DNA of 64,000 nt from Lysobacter antibioticus (lineage in GTDB: Bacteria > Pseudomonadota > Gammaproteobacteria > Xanthomonadales > Xanthomonadaceae), in assembly GCF_001442535.1 (NCBI RefSeq), contig NZ_CP013141.1, positions 4,045,894 to 4,109,893 on the forward strand, read 5' to 3'. The notes under the pieces were generated by a model. The model did not search any database and had not been told where the DNA came from. It saw only the letters and a program-made list of their open reading frames with translations. Positions 16,871 to 25,589 of this stretch are shown here, in pieces. Both the position numbers and the translations under genes were made by a program. Each line of letters begins with the position of its first letter. The stretch's first letter is position 1.

Positions 16871-19800
16871 TCAATAGAGGTCCTGACGAACGGTCGGCGC
16901 ATTCGCTCGAATGGTCGAGAGGATGATCTGGCGACCGGCCTGGGTGCTCATGACGTTCACGATCTCGCGGGGGTCGAGGTAGAGCACGTTGGTGATCTGC
17001 GATCGCCCGCCTTCGCTGTCCGCCGAACGCCCGGGTCGTTCGGCAATGGGACCGCGTGCCGGTGCTGACGTGTGGGGCGCTGGACTGACGAATCCGCCAG
17101 TGGCGTACCCGCGCAGCCCGTCAAGCGCGGCCATACCAAGCCGGTTGAACCGTTCCAGGAAGGACCGCGCACCAGGCTGTCGCACGACTTCGCGTCGGTG
17201 GACGAACTCGCCGCGGTGAACGACCCCGGCCGGTGAGTACTTCGGGCCGATGCCGGTGAAGCCGCCACTCGAGTATCCCGTTATCGACTTGGTCGCTTTG
17301 GCCGCCAACATCGTCGTCGCTGCGGCCTGCATCGCGATCGCGGCCTTCATCACCACCGCACCCGCTGCACCGAGCGCGACCGAGGCCCCGGTGATCGGCA
17401 CGGCGTAGGCGGCGCCGGCCGCGGCGGCCTGCACCGGATCGGGCTGCGCGAGATCCGGGGTGTTCTTGCCGCCGGCCAGTTTGCCGACAACCGACATCAG
17501 CTTGGCAGTCGCCATCGCCGCCAGCTGCTGCGCCGCTAACTGCGCCAACGACTTCGCCATGTCCTGCACCAGGCCGGTCAGGGCTTGCCGCAGGGTCAGC
17601 GTACCGGTCGCCAAACCTTCGAGCGCATTGCTGAGTCCCGACTCGAAGCCGCTGGTCAGGGTGACCACCAGTTCGTTCGATTGGACTTTGAGCGCAGCCA
17701 CTTGCGCCGTCAGATCCTTAACCCGCTCGATCGACTCGGGTGAGCCGGTTCGGGCTGCGGCGGCGTCCAGCAGCGGTAGGAGTTGGCCGACCTCGGCGGC
17801 GGTGCGCGCATGCAGGTCCACCAGCTCGCGCCGAGCGCCTAGCTCGCTCAGCAATCCGGCTTGCTGGCGCGTTTGAATCGACTGTTCCTGTCTCGATTGT
17901 TCTCCGAAAACCCGATCTACCTGACTTTGGAGATCTTCGAGTTCGGCCTTGGCTACGTCCGTATCGATGCGCAACCTGATCTTCAGTTCGTCGGCGCTGT
18001 TTCCTTTCGCACGTAGGTCCGCCAGGGCTTGCTTGTACTCCTCGTTGAGTTCGGCACGTCGGGCCGCAGCCCCCTGCCCACGGTTGCGCATGAGGGAGAT
18101 CTCGGCATCCTTCACCGTGCGCGCTAACGTGTCGTCGCTCTTTTGCTCCTGCGCCTTCAGCTTCGCCTGCTCGGCGGCATCGCGCTTTTGTTGAGCCGCA
18201 AGTGCCTTTTGGTGCCGTGCCGCGTCTCGCTCGCCGCGGATTCTGGCTCTGCCAGCATCGACTGCCGACTGAGCCGCTTGTCGCTCGCGAACCTGCTCGT
18301 CGATCGCCTCGCGCGTGTTCTTGGGCAATTGCGCTGCGTCCTTGAGTCCTGCCGCCTTTACGGCTTGATACTCCAGTGCAGCCCGCAGGCCCTTCTCGCG
18401 CTCGATGCGCTCAATCTTGAGCTTCTCGTTTTGCTCGCCCAGCGCCTTAGTGAAGTCGGCCGTCTGCTGGGTGACTTGCTGTTGTGTCCGGCCACCCTTG
18501 GCCTGAGCGCTCCGCAGGTCGGTCAACGATTGGCGAACATCCTCAAACTCCTTGTTCGTTCGTGCCAGTTGGGTCCGAACACGTTTGAGTTCACCGTCCA
18601 GGTCGTCCCCGAACAAGAACCGGCCGGCGCTCTGCCCGCCGTTGGTCTGCGAACCGCCCCAGCCGGCCTTGATCCATTCCAGGTCCGAGAGCTCTTTCTG
18701 CAACTGCTCGCGCTGGGCGATCAAGCGCTTGCCAACATCTACACCGCTGTCGATGTCCTGCTGGTCGCGGAAGCGCTGCGCCGCTTTGATCGTCCCCTCG
18801 AACTCGATTCGGGCCGCTTTCGCGTTCTCGCTCGCCGTCGCGAAGGCGAGCGCCAGCAAGGTCACGCCGGTAATGGCCAGGCCCAACGGCCCACCCATCA
18901 AGGTCAGCACCGATGACAGGCCTCGAACCGCCAAGGCTTTGGCGCCCACTGCCGCGGTGGCCGCCTGAGTGGCAGCGGCGGTGCGCGTCTGCGCTGCTGC
19001 CAAGGCCGCCTCGGCGGCGGTCGCCCGCGTCGTGCCGGCGCCGGCAGTGGCCAATGCACGGACGCGGGCCAGCTCGGCCTGCGCTGCGGTCTCGGCAGCG
19101 CGCGCCTGGGCCAATTCCTCCAAAGCGAGCTGCCGGGCCTCGCGCATGGCCTTGACCTTGGCCGTGCCGGCCTGGATCAGGTTCGCTATCAGGCGACCCA
19201 ACGCAGCCACTACGACAATACCGGCCATGTTGGCCAGGCCCTCGAAGTTCTGGGACAACCCTCGGATCGACTGGGCCACGGCCGTTGAGGTGCCCACCGC
19301 CTGATCGCGCTGACCGATGAATCGCGTAAATGCATTGTCGAGCTGGATCATGCTCCGCTCGATGGTCAACGGCAGCTGCGAGAACTCGGCCGCGATCTTC
19401 TGCGCCTGCTCACCGGAGAAAGCGATGCGCAACTGCTCGCTGGTGAGCTTGCCCGCCTCGGCCAGCTTGCGCAGCTGCCCGACCGACACGCCCATGCTGT
19501 CGGCCAACGCCTTCATCAGGCGCGGCGCCGCATCGTTGACCGAATTGAACTCGTCGCCGCGCAAGGTGCCGGAGGCGAACGCTTGACTGAGCTGCAGGAT
19601 CGTCGACGCGGTTTCTGCGCCCGTGGCACCCGAGACCGCCAAGGCCTTGTTGATCGTTTCGGTCAGGCCGAGCACTTCGCGCTGCGACGTCCCCTGCTCC
19701 TTCAGGGCCGCATTCAAACGACCGAACAGCGACGCGGTCGAGTCGAGCGCTGTCGACGTTCGTTGTGCGATTGCGAAGACTGCATATTCGGCTTGGTTGA

Positions 19801-20125
19801 AACCCGCCTGCGAGTTGGTGGCGAGCCTGATCTTTGCCGTCAGGTTGGCATAGCTGTCGGCGGCGCGGACCAAACCGCCGATCGCTTCACCGGCTTGCTG
19901 CAAGCCTACGATTGCGACCAGCTGCGTTCTCGCCTGGCTCAGTTGTCGGGCGATCGCCTCAACGCTCAGTCGCGAGTGGTCGAATCCGTCCTTCGCCCGG
20001 CGTCCGGCACGCTCGGCATCGGCGCCGAAGACGCGCGCGCGCATTCCGGCTTGCTCCAGGACCTGATTAAGCTGTGCGGCGTTGGCCTTGATCAGCAGCG
20101 TGATAGTGGTGTTGCGGTTAGCCAT
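16871..20125 (-). CDS. Tail tape measure protein
   Basis: A 1,084-residue tape measure protein that sets tail length and forms a rod inside the tail tube. The N-terminal third carries the TIGR02675-type signature (SGTLRGDEFNSVNDAAPRLM, then KLAEAGKLTSEQLR). Coiled coils follow (Ala/Gln/Arg-rich, about residues 350-430 and 570-760), along with a hydrophobic patch near 430-450. The C-terminal region has the typical YSSGGFTGIGPKYSPAGVVH and GYATGGF motifs. ATG 20125 gives MANRNTTITLL; a GTG 18 nt upstream has GGAG at better spacing and may be the true start. A strong terminator follows at 16759-16792. Confidence 0.92.
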   Translation of the reverse strand: MANRNTTITLLIKANAAQLNQVLEQAGMRARVFGADAERAGRRAKDGFDHSRLSVEAIARQLSQARTQLVAIVGLQQAGEAIGGLVRAADSYANLTAKIRLATNSQAGFNQAEYAVFAIAQRTSTALDSTASLFGRLNAALKEQGTSQREVLGLTETINKALAVSGATGAETASTILQLSQAFASGTLRGDEFNSVNDAAPRLMKALADSMGVSVGQLRKLAEAGKLTSEQLRIAFSGEQAQKIAAEFSQLPLTIERSMIQLDNAFTRFIGQRDQAVGTSTAVAQSIRGLSQNFEGLANMAGIVVVAALGRLIANLIQAGTAKVKAMREARQLALEELAQARAAETAAQAELARVRALATAGAGTTRATAAEAALAAAQTRTAAATQAATAAVGAKALAVRGLSSVLTLMGGPLGLAITGVTLLALAFATASENAKAARIEFEGTIKAAQRFRDQQDIDSGVDVGKRLIAQREQLQKELSDLEWIKAGWGGSQTNGGQSAGRFLFGDDLDGELKRVRTQLARTNKEFEDVRQSLTDLRSAQAKGGRTQQQVTQQTADFTKALGEQNEKLKIERIEREKGLRAALEYQAVKAAGLKDAAQLPKNTREAIDEQVRERQAAQSAVDAGRARIRGERDAARHQKALAAQQKRDAAEQAKLKAQEQKSDDTLARTVKDAEISLMRNRGQGAAARRAELNEEYKQALADLRAKGNSADELKIRLRIDTDVAKAELEDLQSQVDRVFGEQSRQEQSIQTRQQAGLLSELGARRELVDLHARTAAEVGQLLPLLDAAAARTGSPESIERVKDLTAQVAALKVQSNELVVTLTSGFESGLSNALEGLATGTLTLRQALTGLVQDMAKSLAQLAAQQLAAMATAKLMSVVGKLAGGKNTPDLAQPDPVQAAAAGAAYAVPITGASVALGAAGAVVMKAAIAMQAAATTMLAAKATKSITGYSSGGFTGIGPKYSPAGVVHRGEFVHRREVVRQPGARSFLERFNRLGMAALDGLRGYATGGFVSPAPHTSAPARGPIAERPGRSADSEGGRSQITNVLYLDPREIVNVMSTQAGRQIILSTIRANAPTVRQDLY

Positions 20126-20298
20126 CAAGAGTTCGCGCACAGGAAAGCGCTCCGGTCGCGTCGGCGACCAGAGCACGAGAGGCAGGGATTGAATGAACGC
20201 GGTGAGCGTCAAAAATTGTTGCTGCCGCCTCGACTACGTCTCAGCGGAACAACAAAACGACAGCGACTTACCAGTAGCGCGGGTTTGGACGTCCAACC

Positions 20299-20466
20299 CT
20301 ACTTGGTGTCGGCGACCGCAGCCGATTCAACGAGAATGCGCTGCGCTTGAGCACCCGCCGCTTTCGCACTGGCATCGACAAGGTTCGGCGGCGTCGGCAC
20401 CTCACAGCCGGCGCAGAACAACAGGCCGAACATAACGAGTACCGCAGCGATTCTGTGAAGTTTCAT
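20299..20466 (-). CDS. 55-aa lipoprotein in the late operon
   Basis: A short gene encodes MKLHRIAAVLVMFGLLFCAG followed by a Cys (residue 21), then a hydrophilic Ala-rich tail ending ADTK and a TAG stop. The start ATG has AGGGG 7 nt upstream. The Lys/Arg n-region, hydrophobic core and A-G-C at residues 19-21 fit a lipoprotein signal, though the -3 residue is Cys rather than Leu. It lies between the diguanylate cyclase and the tape measure gene. It could be a superinfection-exclusion lipoprotein or lysis accessory; the o-spanin role is already filled at 23031. Confidence 0.65.
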   Translation of the reverse strand: MKLHRIAAVLVMFGLLFCAGCEVPTPPNLVDASAKAAGAQAQRILVESAAVADTK

Positions 20467-20562
20467 GGCAAAGCCCCTATGGATTGGCGGATAAGTGCGG
20501 CCGTGTGTCTTTGGCCGCTCCCCAATCTAGCCCGCGTCGACCCAGGCTCCGGTGCCGTTGCG

Positions 20563-22290
20563 CTAGAGATTGATGCCTTTCACAGATTCGGGCGATAGTC
20601 TCCGAGCCGCAGGGGGCTGAGAGGAAGTGTCCACCACGGCACTATGGGCAGTGACTCGATTTCGCCCATTCATCTTGCTTTGGTAGAGCGCAGCATCTGC
20701 CCGATTCAGCAAATCGGTCAGGGTATCGCCCGCCTGCAGATCCGCGACCCCCATGCTGAGGGTGACGGGCAACTGGAGTCCCTGCATCGACATGGGATGT
20801 AGGGTCACGGCCATGCGCAAACTTTCGGCGACCTCGACGGCCGCGCGTTGATCTTGGCCATACAGCACCACGAGCATCTCGTCGCCACCATAGCGCGCGA
20901 TCAAATGCTCCGCGCGGAGCCAGTTTCGTGCGCGCATCGCCACGATACGGATGGCGTCATCCCCGACCACGTGACCGTAGCGGTCATTGATCTCTTTGAA
21001 ACGATCAATGTCGATGAAGATGACGGCCAGTGGCTGTCGATAGCGAACAGCGCGCTTCATCTGCTCCAGAAGCATGACTTCAACCGCGTCGCGCGTGATG
21101 ACGCCCGTCAGTCTGTCGAACGTCCATCGTTGCTGCGCGGCGTCGCGGTCTTTTCGCAGCTGACGAAGGCGGTCGGTCAATCCAAGAAACAGACCGAAGC
21201 CGCTAAAAGCGAGACCGGCAGGTAAAGACGATTCGATCCAATCGGTCATGGGCCACCAAGCTTGATAGCCCCCCACGACCGCGACCAGAATGGCCATCAC
21301 TGGCGCCCAAGCGATGAGCAAGTACAACGCTTCGCGTTGGTGCCGCCGCAGTGCTCGAAGTCCAGCAATGGCGACTATGCTGAAAGCCGCGAGCATTACA
21401 GTGTTGCCGAAGTAAGCGCTAATCGGCCAGACCTGAATCACCGAAATCAATAGCAGTCCGCCCAGGAGGGCGCTGCAGACATTTAATGCACGTGCGATAC
21501 GAGGTTGATGTTGGGATAGACCGAGGAAGAAGGCGATGAACCGGATTCCCGTCAGCACGGCGGCTGTACTGATCACGATGCCCGCCCTTCGATCAGCCGC
21601 CATCTCGGCAAGCCAGGGCCACTGAGCAATTTCGCCGCCGTCGATCATTAGCTTGCTCAGCTGAGCCGCCAAAGTCAGGCCCAAGTAGACATAGCCGCGC
21701 TCGCTCAACGCTATGAAGTAGCCAAACGCCAGCACCGATATCAGCGCCAGGGCTACCAACACAGACGTCCGGTAGCGGACATGAGCAAGCTCCGCTTCGT
21801 ATACATCTGCCAACGGAACGATCGAAAGAACGGACGGTGTTCGGGTTTTCGAGGTCACCCTGAGGTACAGGACATCCCCGGCCTGGAGATCTGGCTCCAG
21901 GCCGAAAACATGAAAGCGCGTGGATCGAGCTCCCCGACTTTGGGGATCGTGCGAGGCACGTCGAAACGGCGCCGAGGCTCCAGGCTGCCAAAGCTCGATA
22001 GTCTTGCGGCTCGGGTGGGTGAAAACCAACTGGGGCAGTTCCGTGTCCGCGACCGAACGCAGCAAGGTCACCCGCCACCACCGTGGGGCTCCAGTCGGAT
22101 TGACCAGTTCGGCTGTGCCGACCGAACGAAAATCGCTGTCACGGGCACCGGCAACGATTTGCTCCGGTGGTAAAGCGCTGGACGCATCCAAGCGTTCCAA
22201 GCGGAAGTCTGCCGCCCAGCCGCCTGTCGCGAATGTCCACAGCGCTACCAGCGCTAGCACCCGACCAATTTGCCTTCGGAATCCTTCCAT
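20563..22290 (-). CDS. Membrane diguanylate cyclase (7TMR-DISM + GGDEF)
   Basis: A 575-residue inner-membrane protein predicted to make cyclic di-GMP from two GTP. It has a signal peptide (ending near GGWAADF), a periplasmic beta-sandwich of the 7TMR-DISM type (about 30-170), seven or eight membrane helices (about 180-380), a short coiled linker and a C-terminal GGDEF domain. The active site reads RYGGDEM, with Met at the last position; the DxxDxFKxxND GTP-binding block (IDIDRFKEIND) is intact. The usual RxxD inhibitory site five residues upstream reads RAEH, so product inhibition may be lost. ATG 22290 is chosen for GGAGGG 7 nt before it. Its location inside a phage late region is unusual. 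Confidence 0.9.
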   Translation of the reverse strand: MEGFRRQIGRVLALVALWTFATGGWAADFRLERLDASSALPPEQIVAGARDSDFRSVGTAELVNPTGAPRWWRVTLLRSVADTELPQLVFTHPSRKTIELWQPGASAPFRRASHDPQSRGARSTRFHVFGLEPDLQAGDVLYLRVTSKTRTPSVLSIVPLADVYEAELAHVRYRTSVLVALALISVLAFGYFIALSERGYVYLGLTLAAQLSKLMIDGGEIAQWPWLAEMAADRRAGIVISTAAVLTGIRFIAFFLGLSQHQPRIARALNVCSALLGGLLLISVIQVWPISAYFGNTVMLAAFSIVAIAGLRALRRHQREALYLLIAWAPVMAILVAVVGGYQAWWPMTDWIESSLPAGLAFSGFGLFLGLTDRLRQLRKDRDAAQQRWTFDRLTGVITRDAVEVMLLEQMKRAVRYRQPLAVIFIDIDRFKEINDRYGHVVGDDAIRIVAMRARNWLRAEHLIARYGGDEMLVVLYGQDQRAAVEVAESLRMAVTLHPMSMQGLQLPVTLSMGVADLQAGDTLTDLLNRADAALYQSKMNGRNRVTAHSAVVDTSSQPPAARRLSPESVKGINL

Positions 22291-22553
22291 CCACAGCCCT
22301 CCAGGCCTAACCCAGAATACCGAGGGCGCCGGTAAGCGGACGGTGAGGCGGGTCACGGTTCTTCGCTGAAAACCCCCTCCTTAAACCACAGCGAGAGACT
22401 CAAAGTCAGAAACGATCCCGAGAGTGTGCCGCACGGTAATGTGCTTTCTCCTCGGCCTATTTGCGGCGCGCGTAAAATCCTCGCCCTAACAGCTAGGTTC
22501 GGTTCCGATAGACTCCCCGGATTCGATACAGCGTTCAAGGACGACAAAATCTC

Positions 22554-23018
22554 ATGAGCATAGATACGCCGGGGCCTTCCAATGAAACCGAACGACGTGT
22601 GATCAAAGGGTTTCTTGGGTTAAGTCTGCTCGCCTTCATCGTGTGCCTGGTGTTGCCGGCATATACGGTGGGGTCGGCCAGCAGCGAGATGCATAGCGGC
22701 CTTTCCTACGAGAAACTGCTCATGGGGTTCCTCGGCCCGCTCATCGGTGTCTTTGAGTGGTATGCCAATCCAGCTTTGCTGCTTTCTTGGCTGCTGCTCT
22801 GGAAGAAGCATTTTATCGCTGGAGCAATTTTTGCAGCGGTCGCATTGGTTACCGGCGGCGCCTTCCTATTTCGCCACGAGATAATCATCAACGAGGCTGG
22901 TCACTCCGGCACGATTCTCTCCAAAGATGTCGGCTACTGGCTCTGGATCGCGAGCATGGCGATTGCGCTTATTGGAAATGCGACGTGCTCCTTCCGCGCC
23001 CGCATGAATCCAACTTGA
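22554..23018 (+). CDS. Small four-helix membrane protein (prophage cargo)
   Basis: A 154-residue protein with four predicted membrane helices (about residues 19-37, 60-82, 88-106 and 127-145) and a short basic C-terminus. It is on plus, against the direction of the surrounding late genes, and shares a ~260-base divergent intergenic region with the diguanylate cyclase gene. Both look like independently expressed lysogenic conversion genes. No family recognised. It ends only 12 bases before the end of the o-spanin gene, so the two are convergent. Confidence 0.75.
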   Translation: MSIDTPGPSNETERRVIKGFLGLSLLAFIVCLVLPAYTVGSASSEMHSGLSYEKLLMGFLGPLIGVFEWYANPALLLSWLLLWKKHFIAGAIFAAVALVTGGAFLFRHEIIINEAGHSGTILSKDVGYWLWIASMAIALIGNATCSFRARMNPT

Positions 23019-23030
23019 TCCTCAATCTCA

Positions 23031-23288
23031 TCATTCTGATCGTAACGGTAGATTCGCAGCGGATTTCCATTTGCAGAGGCGACGACCGGCCTCGTTGTGA
23101 GCCAGGATTTGCCGTGCTGTCGCATCACTCAGGACGTCTTGCTTCGAGATATAGATGGGGCGTGTCCACTCACACCCTGAAGTGCTCGACTCAATCACGC
23201 GACCATTCGTCGCGCAGCCGAGCGGCGGCAGAGTCAGCAGCAGCATCGCCCACCGGCACCGCGTCGGCGGAAGGTAATTGCAGGACAA
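23031..23288 (-). CDS. Rz1-like outer-membrane spanin lipoprotein
   Basis: An 85-residue lipoprotein whose 5' part overlaps the Rz gene in another frame, the classic embedded Rz/Rz1 layout. The signal has Arg residues, a hydrophobic stretch (AMLLLTLPPLGC) and a lipobox ending in PLGC. The mature part contains CEWTRPIYISKQD and ARQILAHNEAGRRLC, a pattern common in o-spanin-like proteins of Xanthomonas-type phages. The TTG at 23288 gives a normal n-region; ATG 23249 would give a very short one. It would join with Rz to fuse inner and outer membranes at lysis. Confidence 0.75.
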   Translation of the reverse strand: MSCNYLPPTRCRWAMLLLTLPPLGCATNGRVIESSTSGCEWTRPIYISKQDVLSDATARQILAHNEAGRRLCKWKSAANLPLRSE

Positions 23289-23490
23289 GGGTATCGACCT
23301 CGGATCGAGTTTCGGAATGCTCGACGACGCGCTCGGCGTTCAAAGCCCGTTGTTCGCCGACGACGATCTGTTCTCGAGCCGACTTACGAGCGCGCTCGGC
23401 ACCGCGCCAGCGTCCCCAACCAAAGGCCACCAGCACCGCGGTGCAGACAGCAATTAGGGCGATGCCCCAGGCTTGAAGGCGGGCGATCAT
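23191..23490 (-). CDS. Rz-like inner-membrane spanin
   Basis: A 99-residue protein with one N-terminal membrane helix (LQAWGIALIAVCTAVLVAFGW) followed by a helical periplasmic domain rich in Ala, Arg and Glu, the build of a phage i-spanin. Its ATG overlaps the stop of the transglycosylase gene by 4 nt. The overlapping Rz1-like gene lies in another frame at its 3' end. The frame is open further upstream, but this start removes the part that overlaps the lysis enzyme. Confidence 0.85.
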   Translation of the reverse strand: MIARLQAWGIALIAVCTAVLVAFGWGRWRGAERARKSAREQIVVGEQRALNAERVVEHSETRSEVDTLVLQLPSADAVPVGDAAADSAAARLRDEWSRD

Positions 23491-23963
23491 GCCAATTGCC
23501 CGCCGGCCCGCTGGTATACGACCAGCAGCGATTCCAGGGGCAACTCGCGCTGGCCATAGCCGGCGTCGGGCAACGAGGCCCAGGTCTTGCGCGACTTTCG
23601 CACGGCCGAGCTGATCCAGCCCTTCTTGATGTCGGCCAGCGAACCGTTCTCGCGCAGCAGTTCGATGGCGGCGCGGTCCTGCGATGCAGGACCGAAGTCC
23701 GGCAGCTTCAATTCGTTGCGCAGGCTGTTCCAGGTGCGCCACAGGAACTGGTAGCGACCAGCCGCCGTCGAATGGATTCGGTACTTCGGCAACCACACCA
23801 GTCGGCGCGGATGCTCCGAGTAGCTGGTGAAGCGCCCCCCGCCCACCACTACGTCATAGCCACCGTGTTCACTGAACCGCTCAACTCCCTCGGCGTGGGC
23901 GATCATGTCGAGGAACGCGACGACATTCATGCCGCCGGCCGCTTCAGCCGAGAGGCGTGCCAT
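23487..23963 (-). CDS. Lambda gpR-like endolysin (lytic transglycosylase)
   Basis: A 158-residue endolysin close in plan to lambda R: AFLDMIAHAEGVERF with the catalytic Glu, then HGGYDVVVGGGRFTSYSEHP, STAAGRYQFLWRTW and a C-terminal TWASLPDAGYGQ. Lambda R cleaves the beta-1,4 glycosidic bond of murein without hydrolysis. The N-terminus has no signal sequence, so release depends on the holin encoded just upstream, with which it overlaps by 20 nt. Confidence 0.93.
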   Translation of the reverse strand: MARLSAEAAGGMNVVAFLDMIAHAEGVERFSEHGGYDVVVGGGRFTSYSEHPRRLVWLPKYRIHSTAAGRYQFLWRTWNSLRNELKLPDFGPASQDRAAIELLRENGSLADIKKGWISSAVRKSRKTWASLPDAGYGQRELPLESLLVVYQRAGGQLA

Positions 23964-24165
23964 CGGAACCTCGCTGCTGGAACAGGCGGCCGATCAGGCC
24001 GGTGATGAGAAGGAAGGCGGTCACGCTGGCCGCCACCCACAGCGGCACCTGCGCACGCAGGTCGTCGGGCAACGAGAGCCAGGTCGCCTGGACGGCCAAT
24101 GCGAGCGACATCGCCTGCACGCTCAGAAAGCGCCAGGCACAGCGCCAGTTATCGATCAGTTTCAT
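23944..24165 (-). CDS. Holin-like small membrane protein
   Basis: A 73-residue protein with two hydrophobic segments (AWRFLSVQAMSLALAVQATWL and VPLWVAASVTAFLLITGLIG) and a short charged C-terminus. This is the layout of a class II holin, and the MKLIDNWRxAWRFLSVQ start is often seen in proteobacterial phages. It lies immediately before the gpR-like endolysin and should form the membrane lesion that starts lysis. The ATG overlaps the end of the tail chaperone fusion by 4 nt. Confidence 0.85.
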   Translation of the reverse strand: MKLIDNWRCAWRFLSVQAMSLALAVQATWLSLPDDLRAQVPLWVAASVTAFLLITGLIGRLFQQRGSDGTPLG

Positions 24166-24781
24166 GGAGTCTCTCGAAGTTGTTTCAGAAAGCGGGCCAC
24201 ATCGCGCCCGCCGTTAAAGCCAGCATTCGTGTCTTCGATGCGGTCGGCCCGCGCGTTTCGCTCCCGCTCGGCGGCGGCGCGATAGAACAGGGACAGTTGT
24301 CGCGCAGTGGCGCGCTCGATCCACGACCAGTCGTGGCCGTGATCGATCAGGGTGGCGAGGACAAGGGGCCAGTCGCCCCCGGGGCGGCGTGCCGCAGCTC
24401 CAGCGCCGCGATCACGCGCTGCAGAAAAAAATCGGCGTTCACCGCCCAAAACGTCAGCAGCAGCAAGTCCCCCTGCGCGGCGTTGAGCGAATGCACGAAT
24501 TCGACCGATTGGTCGCTGACCTGTGCAAGCAATCTAATCGTGGCGTCCGGATGCTGGGCGCAGACCCGGTGCAGACGGCCCAGGTCGATGTTGCCGTCGT
24601 CGGTTCGCTCGACCAGGTCGGCGACGAGCGCGGCAATCTCGCTGTGCAGCCGCAAGCTCTCGAAGAACCCCAATTCGCGGACGGTCACGGTGCGTTCTCC
24701 GAGCGGCAGCACGCGGTTGGGCTGCAACACGGTCAGGTCATCGGCCGATAGCGCTTCGGGGCGTTTGATCCTGCGTGCCAT
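24162..24781 (-). CDS. Tail assembly chaperone, -1 frameshift product (GT-like)
   Basis: Reading the first 119 codons from 24781, slipping back one base at the T7 run and continuing to the stop at 24162 gives a fusion of about 206 residues. The second frame enters as SAARDRGAG and continues into GGDWPLVLATLIDHGHDWSWIERAT, a helical domain with its own conserved look and no good start codon of its own at the junction. Lambda makes gpGT in the same way and needs both forms in a fixed ratio. The second-frame open stretch runs 24449-24162. Confidence 0.8.
24347..24781 (-). CDS. Tail assembly chaperone, short form (G-like)
   Basis: A 144-residue cytoplasmic protein starting MARRIKRPEALSADDL, helical, in the position of lambda gpG between tail tube and tape measure. 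Such chaperones bind the tape measure protein and recruit tube subunits. The ATG at 24781 overlaps the tail tube stop. A seven-T run in codons 117-119 allows a -1 shift into a second frame that makes a longer product (see 24162-24781). Confidence 0.85.
   Translation of the reverse strand: MARRIKRPEALSADDLTVLQPNRVLPLGERTVTVRELGFFESLRLHSEIAALVADLVERTDDGNIDLGRLHRVCAQHPDATIRLLAQVSDQSVEFVHSLNAAQGDLLLLTFWAVNADFFLQRVIAALELRHAAPGATGPLSSPP
24425..24431 (-). other. Slippery T7 site for -1 frameshift
   Basis: On minus the frame-0 codons are GAT TTT TTT CTG, so the heptamer is T TTT TTT, an ideal X-XXY-YYZ slip site. A GC-rich stretch that can fold (GCGGCGCTGGAGCTGCGGCA) begins 13-15 nt downstream. Confidence 0.8.
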
Positions 24782-25539
24782 TACGCCCTCACCATCTCGA
24801 TCCGACCGAATCCGCCTAGGTTCGGATCGAGCGCGCGGGTTTCGTCGAACAGGGCTGCACCCGACAGTTGCAGGCTCCCCCACTCCTCGGAGATCAGGTC
24901 CAGTTGCTCGATGGGATTGAACGCGACGCGATAGAGCGTCACCTTCGCCCGGCGGCCATTAACCGTGTTGATGCCATCCAGAAACAGCATCCGCTCCGGC
25001 GGTGGGGTGTTGAACAGGGCGATGTTGACCGTCTCGCCGTGCTGATACGTAGCCTTGAATGGCTGCGTATGGCCATCGACCTTGCGCAGGCCAATCAGTC
25101 CCGACGACGCCGATTCGGTCCACCAGTTAGCCGGAGGAATTGTGACCGGGGGCGTGGCGCTGTCGGTCAACGACAGTTCGCTGATCCAGCCGCGGTCGAG
25201 GGCGATCACGTCGTTGGCCTTCAGACCGGGCGGCAGTAGCTCGTTGCTAATCGCGCCCGCCGGCAAGGTCGCCGGAATGGAGTACAGGCCTTCGGCCAGG
25301 TTCTCTGGGGTGGCCTCGTCCAGGGTCAGGTTGACGTTGGCGGTCTTGCTCTGGACCAGGCGGCCGTACAGCATGCGATTGCCGCTGAACGACTCGGTCT
25401 TGTCGGAGTTCTGCACCTCCAGCGCGAGCTGGAGCTGGGGTGCGTTGCCGACCCACCTCAGCGGGCCGGGCTTGCCGTTGGTGTGGCGTTGGGCAAGGTA
25501 GACCTTGCCCTGAAAGGAAAACAGATCCTGCGCGGCCAT
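24781..25539 (-). CDS. Major tail (tube) protein
   Basis: A 252-residue protein beginning MAAQDLFSFQGKVYLAQR, beta-rich, with the conserved segments TANVNLTLDEATPENLAEGL and GRRAKVTLYRVAFNP found in many siphophage tube proteins. It lies just before the G/GT chaperone, the place of lambda V. The ATG at 25539 is chosen over one 54 nt upstream because AGGAG lies 11 nt before it and the shorter N-terminus looks complete. It forms the tail tube hexamers. Confidence 0.85.
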   Translation of the reverse strand: MAAQDLFSFQGKVYLAQRHTNGKPGPLRWVGNAPQLQLALEVQNSDKTESFSGNRMLYGRLVQSKTANVNLTLDEATPENLAEGLYSIPATLPAGAISNELLPPGLKANDVIALDRGWISELSLTDSATPPVTIPPANWWTESASSGLIGLRKVDGHTQPFKATYQHGETVNIALFNTPPPERMLFLDGINTVNGRRAKVTLYRVAFNPIEQLDLISEEWGSLQLSGAALFDETRALDPNLGGFGRIEMVRA

Positions 25540-25589
25540 CGGGTCGCGTGCTCCTATATATAGTGTCGGGCGGCCAGACGGCCGCGGGT

